From: Nitrosomonas eutropha
GTDB lineage: Bacteria > Pseudomonadota > Gammaproteobacteria > Burkholderiales > Nitrosomonadaceae
Direction: 5' to 3'
Assembly (NCBI RefSeq): GCF_900116685.1
Contig: NZ_FPBL01000010.1
Coordinates: forward strand, 1 to 62,926
DNA: 62,926 nucleotides
Below the pieces are notes generated by a model, which was not told the DNA's origin, did no database searches, and was given only the letters and a program-made list of their open reading frames with translations. The position numbers were made by a program, and so were the translations under genes. The first letter of the stretch is position 1, and every line of letters begins with the position of its first letter. Of the stretch, positions 1-7,800 are shown one piece after another.

Positions 1-200
1 AACACAAAATCAATTGATTACAATAATCCTCACAGCAAAAACCACTCCACAAAAACCAGATCATCCCTCAAAATAAAATAAACCATGAAATGATTATGGA
101 TATATGTTTATATGCAAAAGGATTTCCAACTCACTGGATTTATTTTTCTTGTAAAAACAGGCAGGTACGCTCCTACCAAAAGCTTATAGATGCTGAGTAA
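1..200. other. AT-rich stretch without a gene
   Basis: This leading stretch is strongly AT-rich and has no reading frame with recognisable protein features. It ends in the TAA (198-200) that flanks the insertion element starting at 201. I see no RNA gene or clear terminator in it. Confidence 0.5.
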
Positions 201-974
201 GAGCCTGTTTACAATCTGTTTCTCACCCCTGATAATAGATGGATGAAGAGACCAAGATACGCCAGTGACATCAGCCGAGAGAAGTTTGCCGAGATAGAGC
301 CATTACTGCGCACTGGCTGTCAATGGAGATACCTGCCCGACAAGTTTCCCAGGTGGCAGAGCGTATATGCCTATTGGCGTAAATGGAGCGCGCCCGACCA
401 GGATGGCGTCAGCCTGTTGGAGCGGGCGTTAAAAAAATCAGGTTGGCGCGGCCCGAGAGAAGTTGGGGCGCAATGCTTGCAGCACGTTCCTGATCGTGGA
501 CGCACAAAGCGTGAAGAACACGGACACAGCGAGCCAGAAGGGCTATGACGCCAGCAAGAAGATATCGGGCATCAAACGTCATATCGCGGTAGATACCCAG
601 GGTTTGCCGCATGCGGTTGCGGTAACCACGGCAGAAGTGACTGATCGCAAAGGAGCATTGCAGGCTCTCAAGCGCTGCAAACCGAACTTGAAGCAAATCC
701 AAAGTTTGCTGTGTGATAGCGGCTACGTCGGCCAGCCTTTTGCCCAGGGCGTCAAGGACATCCTGGGCGAGCACGTGACAGTGCAGATTGCCAAGCGCAG
801 TGAATTGCGCACGTTCAAGGTTATCCCCAAACGCTGGATCGTCGAGCGCAGCTTTGCCTGGTTGGAGAAGAACTGAAGGTTATGGAAAAACTGCGAGCGC
901 AAACTCAATACCAGCTTGCAGTTCATTCATCTGGCCTTCATAGCACTGATACTCAGAAGATCATAAACAGGCTC
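201..974 (+). mobile_element. Decayed IS5-family insertion sequence (774 bp)
   Basis: The element is bounded by inverted ends: the left end begins GAGCCTGTTTA and the right end, read on the other strand, begins with the same 11 bases, with partial similarity beyond. Both ends are flanked by TAA (198-200 and 975-977). A 3-bp TNA-type target duplication is what I remember for the IS1031-like branch of the IS5 family. The element is short for this group because its transposase has an internal deletion. It sits in an intergenic spot downstream of pgsA and breaks no gene visible here. The intact ends and duplication suggest insertion by transposition followed by decay in place. Confidence 0.9.
243..966 (+). 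pseudogene. IS5-family DDE transposase, broken
   Basis: Two overlapping frames (243-548 and 463-876) together give a recognisable IS5-type DDE transposase. Catalytic landmarks remain: the first Asp in LIVDAQSVKNTD, the second in LLCDSGYVG, and the Glu in WIVERSFAWLEK. Three lesions are visible. First, roughly 25-30 residues are missing near the N-terminus, where EIEPLL runs straight into RTGCQWRYLP. Second, a frameshift near 435-465 moves translation from the first frame to the second. Third, a TGA at 874-876 stands where relatives, as I remember them, have Arg, and beyond it the same frame continues with RLWKNCERKLNTS to a stop at 964-966. A functional protein is very unlikely. Confidence 0.92.
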
Positions 975-1080
975 TAAGAGCAGGCAGATTCTCTTTTGTT
1001 TTATTTTTTCCGAAATCTTAATCAACCAACCCCGTTTACATGGCGGGATATACCTTATTACTGATTACTCGAAGATTTCT
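975..1080. other. Short spacer between the IS and pgsA
   Basis: About 100 bases separate the right end of the IS from the pgsA stop. It contains T-rich tracts but no convincing hairpin followed by a T run for the minus-strand pgsA transcript, and no coding signal. Confidence 0.4.
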
Positions 1081-1653
1081 TCAATGACGATGAATAGCGT
1101 GTGGAATAGCAGCTCTCAAATAGTAGATCATGGACCACAATGTCAGAATGGCAGCAATATAAATCAACCAGGTACCAATCATTTGTGAATCGAATGAATC
1201 ATGAACCCTATCATGGTAAAGCAATAAAGGAATCGCCACCATTTGCGCTGCTGTCTTGATCTTGCCCAGAAAGGAAACCGCCACACTTTTAGATTTACCA
1301 ATTTGTGCCATCCATTCACGCAAAGCGGAAATCGTAATTTCACGGCCGATGATAATCAAGGCAATCGACGCATCAAGCCGATCCAGATGTACCAAAACAA
1401 TCAGCGCAGCAGCTACCATCAACTTGTCAGCCACCGGATCAAGAAAAGCACCAAATGCGGAAGTTTGATTAAGTGCCCGAGCCAAGTAGCCATCCAGCCA
1501 GTCAGTCAACGCGGCCCCCCCAAATACAATAGCTGCAACCAGATTTTGCGCGGCTGGAGATAACCATTCTGATGGCAGGTAAAAAATACCAACAAACAGA
1601 GGAATAGCCATTATGCGTAGCCACGTCAAAGAATTGGGAAGATTCATCAGCAT
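1081..1653 (-). CDS. pgsA: CDP-diacylglycerol--glycerol-3-phosphate 3-phosphatidyltransferase
   Basis: PgsA is an inner-membrane enzyme that joins CDP-diacylglycerol and glycerol 3-phosphate to make phosphatidylglycerol phosphate, the committed step to phosphatidylglycerol and cardiolipin. The CDP-alcohol phosphotransferase signature is complete in TDWLDGYLAR followed by FGAFLDPVADK, giving the D-G-x2-A-R-x8-G-x3-D-x3-D pattern. Several hydrophobic helices surround it and the length of about 190 residues is normal. I place the start at the ATG at 1653, 11 bases after a GGAG; a TTG at 1659 and an ATG at 1647 are alternatives. It lies 129 bases downstream of glpK on the same strand, and GlpK makes its substrate glycerol 3-phosphate, so co-expression is plausible. 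Confidence 0.95.
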   Translation of the reverse strand: MLMNLPNSLTWLRIMAIPLFVGIFYLPSEWLSPAAQNLVAAIVFGGAALTDWLDGYLARALNQTSAFGAFLDPVADKLMVAAALIVLVHLDRLDASIALIIIGREITISALREWMAQIGKSKSVAVSFLGKIKTAAQMVAIPLLLYHDRVHDSFDSQMIGTWLIYIAAILTLWSMIYYLRAAIPHAIHRH

Positions 1654-1782
1654 AACCAAAAGTACTCCAATCTGTTTCAGCCCATCACATCAGACAAATA
1701 TTTTACAACTTACTACAGACTTTCTCTCTACCCAGCGCAATCACGATTATTCACTGGAATTCATTTTAACAAGCTCAACAAG

Positions 1783-3282
1783 CTAATTTCTGGAGGCGTG
1801 CAGAAGCGATTGAACTGCAGTTTTCCAGCCCGCATACAAGCGTTCTCTCTCAGTTTCTGCTATCGTGGGAGTATAGATTTTATCCCGCTGCCAGTAATCT
1901 CCAGTTGCTTCCAGATCGACAAATAAACCCACCGTCAGACCGGCCAGAATCGCCGCGCCCAGTGCTGTTGCTTCTGTTATTCTTGGTACTTCCACTGGCT
2001 TGTTCAACATATCAGCAAGAAACTGACACATGAATTTGTTTGCGACCAGTCCTCCATCCACACGGATAGTCTCGGCATGATGACCGCCATCCTCTTCTAT
2101 CGCCTCCATCAGATCCCGGGTCTGGTAGCCTTGCGCTTCCAGCGCGGCGCGGACAATATGCGCCCGCGTTGTGTCTCGCGATAATCCGCTGATCATACCT
2201 CGCACACCCGGCCGCCAATATGGCGCACCAAGACCAGTAAAGGCAGGCACAAAATACACCTCATTGCTATCTGGCACACTGAGCGCCAGCGCCTCGCTCG
2301 CCGCAGCCTCCTGAAAAAACTCCAGCTCATCTCGCAACCATTGAATTGCTGCACCGGCAATAAAAATAGATCCCTCGATAGCATAAACCATCTTGCCGTT
2401 CAGACGATACGCTGGCGTGGTCAGTAAACGATGCTGCGAAGGCTTGAAATCCAAGCCGATATTCATGAGAGCAAAACAACCTGTACCGTAAGTAGACTTG
2501 ACCATTCCTGGCCGGAAGCACCTTTGCCCGATTAGTGCAGCATGCTGGTCTCCTGCCATGCCACCGATGGGAATTCCCCGCCCAAACAAGACCCGATCAG
2601 TCATCCCAAACCTGGCTGCATTATCGCGAACTTCCGGCAGAATCGCTTCCGGGATATCGAACAATGTCAGCAAATCTGCATCCCATTTCTGCTCGACGAT
2701 ATTGAATAACAGTGTCCGCGCAGCATTCGTCACATCCGTAGCATGCACCTTCCCACCGGTCAGGTGCCAGAGCAAATAACAATCTACCGTTCCAAATGCC
2801 AGCTCACCACGCATTGCCCGAGAACGAACTCCTTCAATGTTATCCAGTATCCAGGCAATTTTAGTTGCAGAAAAATAAGGATCAAACAACAAGCCAGTCC
2901 GGGCTGTTACCATTGGCTCATACCCTTGAGCTTTTAATTGCTCACAACCAATATCGGTGCGACGATCCTGCCAGACAATGGCAGGATAAACAGGTTTACC
3001 GGTTTTACGATCCCACAAAATAGTTGTTTCACGCTGATTAGTAATGCCGATAGCAGCAACCGACCCTACCATACTGACATTGTGTTCCAGTACCGCATGA
3101 CAAACTTCGAGCGTATCCTGCCAGATAGCTTCTGGATTCTGTTCGACCCACCCCTTGTGTGGATAATGTAGCTTCAGCTCTTTCTGTTGCACCGCGAGAA
3201 TTTCCAATGTTGCCGAAAATAGAATGGCACGAGTGCTGGTTGTTCCCTGATCGATTGCCAGAATCACTGGCTGGTTATTCAT
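1783..3282 (-). CDS. glpK: Glycerol kinase
   Basis: This FGGY-family kinase phosphorylates glycerol to glycerol 3-phosphate with ATP in the cytoplasm. The N-terminal phosphate-binding motif DQGTTSTR (residues 11-18), the segment around GITNQRETTILWDR, the sugar-kinase motif MAGDQHAALIGQ and the C-terminal GGLVANKFMCQFLADML are all present, and 499 residues matches the family. No glpF or glpD lies beside it. It sits between rnk (50 bases upstream) and pgsA (downstream), so the glycerol 3-phosphate may serve phospholipid synthesis as well as glycerol use. No frameshift or missing motif is seen. Confidence 0.97.
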   Translation of the reverse strand: MNNQPVILAIDQGTTSTRAILFSATLEILAVQQKELKLHYPHKGWVEQNPEAIWQDTLEVCHAVLEHNVSMVGSVAAIGITNQRETTILWDRKTGKPVYPAIVWQDRRTDIGCEQLKAQGYEPMVTARTGLLFDPYFSATKIAWILDNIEGVRSRAMRGELAFGTVDCYLLWHLTGGKVHATDVTNAARTLLFNIVEQKWDADLLTLFDIPEAILPEVRDNAARFGMTDRVLFGRGIPIGGMAGDQHAALIGQRCFRPGMVKSTYGTGCFALMNIGLDFKPSQHRLLTTPAYRLNGKMVYAIEGSIFIAGAAIQWLRDELEFFQEAAASEALALSVPDSNEVYFVPAFTGLGAPYWRPGVRGMISGLSRDTTRAHIVRAALEAQGYQTRDLMEAIEEDGGHHAETIRVDGGLVANKFMCQFLADMLNKPVEVPRITEATALGAAILAGLTVGLFVDLEATGDYWQRDKIYTPTIAETERERLYAGWKTAVQSLLHASRN

Positions 3283-3332
3283 AACTGGTTTTATACAAAG
3301 AACAAAAGAATTCCAGAAAACAGCATGTTCAC

Positions 3333-3746
3333 TTACCGATAATATTCACCGGAACGCTCAGGCTGATAGGTTACTTCTACAATACGCACACGCAATACCC
3401 CTCCGCCTGGTTTTGGCCATTCAATTTCATCTCCCTGTGAAAGTCCCAGCAGGGCACTTCCTACTGGTGCAAGGATCGAGATCTTCTCGCCACTAGTATC
3501 GACATCCTTTGGATAGACCAGCGTCAGACAAAACTCCTCGGCCGAAGACTCAACCCTAAATCTGACAGTTGAGTTCATTGTGACCACAGTGGGCGGAATT
3601 TCCTCTGGGTCCACCACGTCAGCGCGCGCAAGCTCGGCTTCCAGATCATCTCTTCCTGGAAATACACTCTGCGGAAGAGAATCCAGCAACATTTCTAATC
3701 TCTCCGCATCAAGCGAAGAAATCATTATTTTTGGTTTCACACTCAT
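3333..3746 (-). CDS. rnk: GreA/GreB-type nucleoside diphosphate kinase regulator (Rnk)
   Basis: The 137-residue protein has the Rnk layout: a short N-terminal helical arm with LDAERLEMLLDSL followed by a GreA/GreB C-terminal FKBP-like domain carrying VTMNSTVRFRV, the ILAPVGSALLGLSQGDEIEWP segment and a basic C-terminus. Rnk proteins bind RNA polymerase near the secondary channel without the long Gre coiled coil, so they do not stimulate transcript cleavage and may compete with Gre factors. It leads a run of same-strand genes into glpK and pgsA with a 50-base gap. The family call is firm; the physiological role in this organism is inferred. Confidence 0.88.
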   Translation of the reverse strand: MSVKPKIMISSLDAERLEMLLDSLPQSVFPGRDDLEAELARADVVDPEEIPPTVVTMNSTVRFRVESSAEEFCLTLVYPKDVDTSGEKISILAPVGSALLGLSQGDEIEWPKPGGGVLRVRIVEVTYQPERSGEYYR

Positions 3747-4032
3747 TTTTACATTCCTCTAATTTGGTCGTTCACGTGAATCACTGCGGAAAACAGCCTC
3801 ACTGCCTGAAAAAAAACAACTCTTCCGGAACAGCACTGTCAATGGGAATAACTGATTGGCAGGAGCAACTGGTTACAGCCACACCTTGTTATGAAGAAAC
3901 AGCAGCATCAAGTATTCGTGCTTGAAAAGACAAAAAGCGCCCTGCAATTGCCATTAATATGGCTCATCCACCTATGGCGCTTGTCAAGGCAGTATAACTT
4001 ACCGATATCTCATTGGCCAGCGCATCCCAATT
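3747..4032. other. Intergenic region between phoB and rnk
   Basis: This stretch of about 285 bases upstream of rnk contains plus-strand open frames, but they have no protein-like composition or recognisable motifs and partly run antisense into phoB. It probably carries the rnk promoter. I do not see a convincing terminator or small RNA in it. Confidence 0.4.
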
Positions 4033-4755
4033 TCAGAAAGCATCTTCATTTCGCGTGGAAAAACGATACCCGGCCCCTCTTACTGTCTGGATCAAATCAG
4101 CTTTTCCAGCAACCTCCAGCACCTTGCGCAACCGGCGTATGTGAACGTCAACCGTCCGATCTTCGACAAAAACATGATCACCCCATACCCGATCTAATAA
4201 CTGGGCGCGAGTATGCACACGCTCAGCATGAGCCATCAGAAAATGCAGCAATCGAAATTCAGTGGGACTGACCAGTAATTCCTTTTCTCGAAATCCATCT
4301 TCCTGATTAATGACTGTTACCCGATGCGTCATCGGGTTCAGCCTCACTCCCTCAGCATTGAGAATTTCATCAGAAGCTTCGGGCAGACTCCTACGCAAAA
4401 CTGCCTTTATCCGGGCGATCAGCTCGCGTGGTGAAAATGGTTTGGTAATGTAATCATCCGCTCCTGCTTCCAGCCCAGACACCTTGTCACCTTCCTCTAC
4501 CCGGGCAGTCAGCATAATGACAGGAATCGACCTGGTACGCGGATCTCGGCGCAGTGATCGCGCAAATTCGATGCCACTTTTACCCAGGAGCATCCAGTCC
4601 AGTAATATCAGGTCCGGTAATATCTCATTAATCTTTACTACCGCGTGCTCAGCACTATTTACACATACAACAATATAGTCCGCATTGCGCAGATTATAGG
4701 CAATCAACTCCTGAATTGCTGGTTCATCTTCTATCACCAGAACCGTTGCAGACAT
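4033..4755 (-). CDS. phoB: OmpR/PhoB-family response regulator, PhoB-like
   Basis: The protein has a receiver domain (residues 1-120) with acidic pocket E9-D10, phospho-acceptor D53 in LILLDWML, switch residue T in VIMLTAR, and conserved Lys in DYITKPFSPREL. A C-terminal winged-helix DNA-binding domain (about 140-235) contains the PTEFRLLHFLM start and the recognition helix in DRTVDVHIRRLRKVLE. The 240-residue length and the WGDHVFVEDRTVDVHIRRLR segment match PhoB, which activates phosphate-starvation genes. No phoR kinase follows; the next gene on this strand is rnk, so the partner kinase must be elsewhere or different. PhoB rather than another family member is likely but not proven. Confidence 0.85.
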   Translation of the reverse strand: MSATVLVIEDEPAIQELIAYNLRNADYIVVCVNSAEHAVVKINEILPDLILLDWMLLGKSGIEFARSLRRDPRTRSIPVIMLTARVEEGDKVSGLEAGADDYITKPFSPRELIARIKAVLRRSLPEASDEILNAEGVRLNPMTHRVTVINQEDGFREKELLVSPTEFRLLHFLMAHAERVHTRAQLLDRVWGDHVFVEDRTVDVHIRRLRKVLEVAGKADLIQTVRGAGYRFSTRNEDAF

Positions 4756-4880
4756 CTTTCATCTCACTGAGGGGATATGGTTAACAGCACAAATTATGCA
4801 GGACAATGATGACATAGCAATGACATTCTGGAAATTTCTTTTACTGATGGTGCCGCAGCAAAACCTGCCAGATAACCATC
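4756..4880. other. Spacer between the autotransporter and phoB
   Basis: About 125 bases between the autotransporter stop and the phoB start probably hold the phoB promoter. I see no strong hairpin terminator for the autotransporter transcript. Confidence 0.35.
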
Positions 4881-7800
4881 TCAGAATTTCATGCTGAAGG
4901 TTGCCCTGACGGACTGATCGGAAAGCTTGGAGCCGAACTGGCCGGCGTAGGAGAGGGAAAGTGATGCATTGCGCGACAGGGAATGGTCGAATCCGGCTTC
5001 AACTGCAGCCGCATTGCGTGTGACCGGCACCCCCCCGACGGCAAAGGCATCACCACCAGAAAAACGCATGGTTGAAAGTGGAGCGGTTTCGCCAAAGGCA
5101 TGACGCCAGCCTGCCATACTCCGGATTGTGATCTTCGTGCCACGCAGATTCAGATCCGTCGAGCCGCGCAGGCCAAGTGTGGTAAAGGTTGTATCGGTAT
5201 TCGACGAAGCATTGGTCAGTGCTGCAACCCCGCCTTTCTCGACAAATTTTTCCGTATGCAGATGGATATGCGCAAGATTGGCAAACGGCTCCAGTCGCGC
5301 GTTTCTTACATCGATCCCATAGCCGAGCTCCCCAAAGATCTGCGCTGTTGCAGCCCGGTAATTTTTCTCCGGACTGCTGCTGAATCCGGGAAACACAACG
5401 TCGCGGCTCGCCGTGATGTCATGCCAGATGTAGGCAGCACCGGTACGGAAAGCAATGTTGCCTCGCTGCGTACCCCCATAGAGGCCGATATGGTAGTTGC
5501 CGACCGATCCCGAAGAGCGGCGATCCTTCACGTTGAAGCTGGTCTGGCTGTAGCCGGCCACCGTACCAACGCGCCAGTTGCCAAGAACTGATGTATCCGC
5601 GCCGATGAAGAAGCCGCCGGTCGAGCGGTTGAAACGTGCGGCATTGCCATTGCTGCCGGTATATCCCCAGGAACCGAAACCTCGTCCCCAGACTGTAAAA
5701 CGCTCCGTATTGACATCTGCCAGCTGGAAATGATCACCAGCGTAGGCAACGACTGTGCCGCCTGATCCACCAGTGTTATCGAAAGCGCCGCGAATGCGAT
5801 CGTTGACGGCATCGCGAATGAAGCGGCTATCCTCGATCAGCGCAGTCCTGGTCGATGTATGGAACTCACCGGAAAGCTGATCAAAGGTGAAACGAGCCTG
5901 GTTTGCAGAAAGGTTGAGCACGGTATCGTAAATCAGGTTGCCCGGACCGAGGCTTTCGACACCACCACCGGTAGCAGTCTGGTTTGGCGTCTGTCCAATG
6001 CTCGCAAATGCGGCATCATTGCGCTTCGCCATCAGATAAACGTTGCTGGCATCGTAGTCGAGCAGAAGATCGAGAAAAGCGAGATTCGGGGCCACGCCAT
6101 CGAAAGTGCCGGTTCGGCCACCCCGGGCAGTAAGGATCGTATGGCGCATCTGGGGCGAATAACTGCCCGCCCCGGCCAGCACCTGCACCCATCCCCCATT
6201 GAGGGTTGCCATACCGGCGGCATCAATCCGGTCTGATTGTCCGGCCGCGTTGATCTCGACCTCGTAAATCGAACCCGGATTGAAGCCAATGTCACCAGCG
6301 ACGTGCAGCGTGCCTATCGAATTGCCTGGCGCCACCATCCCTGTAATTACAGCATTTCCCACTGTACCCGTACCTTGCAGGCGACCGGCAGACAGAATAT
6401 CAACAGTTCCGCCAAGCTCTCCATTAACAGCCAGTGTTCCGGCCCCAACCGAAGTTGTTCCCGTAAAAGCTGAGGAATTGCCGGTCAGGTTGAGGCCGCC
6501 TGTACCAGCCTTGATCAGATTGCCGTTACCTGAGATCACGCCGGCATAAGTGGCAGCGGCGATCTGATCGAATGTGAAGGATGCACCGGAATCGACCATG
6601 ATATTGCCACCGAAGCGTTCGGCCGAAGAAATCAGATTGCCGGCCTGGACCACCCAACCGAGTGATGATGTGCCAGCCAGCGTCAAAGAGCCGATACCGC
6701 GCTTGACCATAGTGCCGGTGGTGCCGTTCAGCGCAGCAATATCCCCTGTAAAGCCTGCATTGCCCGCCTGATCGAACACTACTGTGCCGGCATTGCTGAT
6801 ATTGCCTGAGATCGAGCCGGCATTGCCGATGAGCGCACCTGCCTCAACGCGGGTATTGCCATAAGTATTGGCACCATGATCAAGCCGTAGCGTGCCATCC
6901 CCCTGCTTGACCAGATCACCGCCGCCTGATACCCCTCCCCGCAGACCAAGTTCCGTGCCGGATGCAACGTTGATGCGACCTGGCTGCGTCAGGCTCACCG
7001 AACGGATGGAGTCAAAGCTTGCGGTTGTTGCGAGCGTGCCGCCGGTAAAGCTGAGCCCACCTGAGGGTGCGCCGAGATTGGCATCAGATGAGATTTGCAG
7101 CGTGCCCCCATGGAACTCCGTGCCACCGGTGTAGCTGTTGCTGCCGGTCAGGATAGTCGTACCGGCACCAATCTGCTGCACCGCGCCGCTGCCAGAGATC
7201 GCACTGGCAAAAGTGACCGTATCAGAACGGTTGAATGCCAGCACGCCATCGTTGACCACATTACCGGTGATTGAGCCAGTCGTGTCGCCATTGCCAAGTT
7301 GCAACGTACCGCTGGTGATCGTAGTGCCACCGGTGTAGGTGTTGGCACCAGTCAGAATCAGCGTACCGCTCCCCGCCTTGGCCAGCGATGAACCGTTCCA
7401 GCCGGTTACAACATTAGCAATCTGATCGGTAAGTGCCACGCCGACCACAAAACTGTCATCAGGGTTAGTCAGGGTAAAGGTACCATGGGCCAGATTATTG
7501 CCGGTCATCCAGCTCAAGTCATAGGTAGCGAGATATTGCAGATTGTCAGCCGATTTGCGGGTAGATAGCGCGAGATAATCTACCGGTCCGCTGAAGCCGC
7601 CTACCGTAACCACCCCAAAATTACCGGTAATACCGGCAGCCGTATCGATCAGGACCTTGTCGAGCTGGCTTGGGCTGTTAATGCCACCAAGGTTGAAGGT
7701 AACGCCATTGCGGAGTACGACACTGTTTGCCTGAAGAGAAGGAGCACCGGGCGTGGCAACAATCGACAGTGCAGTATTATTGCCAGCGAAGGTCGCACCC

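Noticed and set aside
3731..4271. Plus-strand frames between rnk and phoB
   Set aside because: The larger runs antisense into phoB and has no protein-like pattern or start signal.
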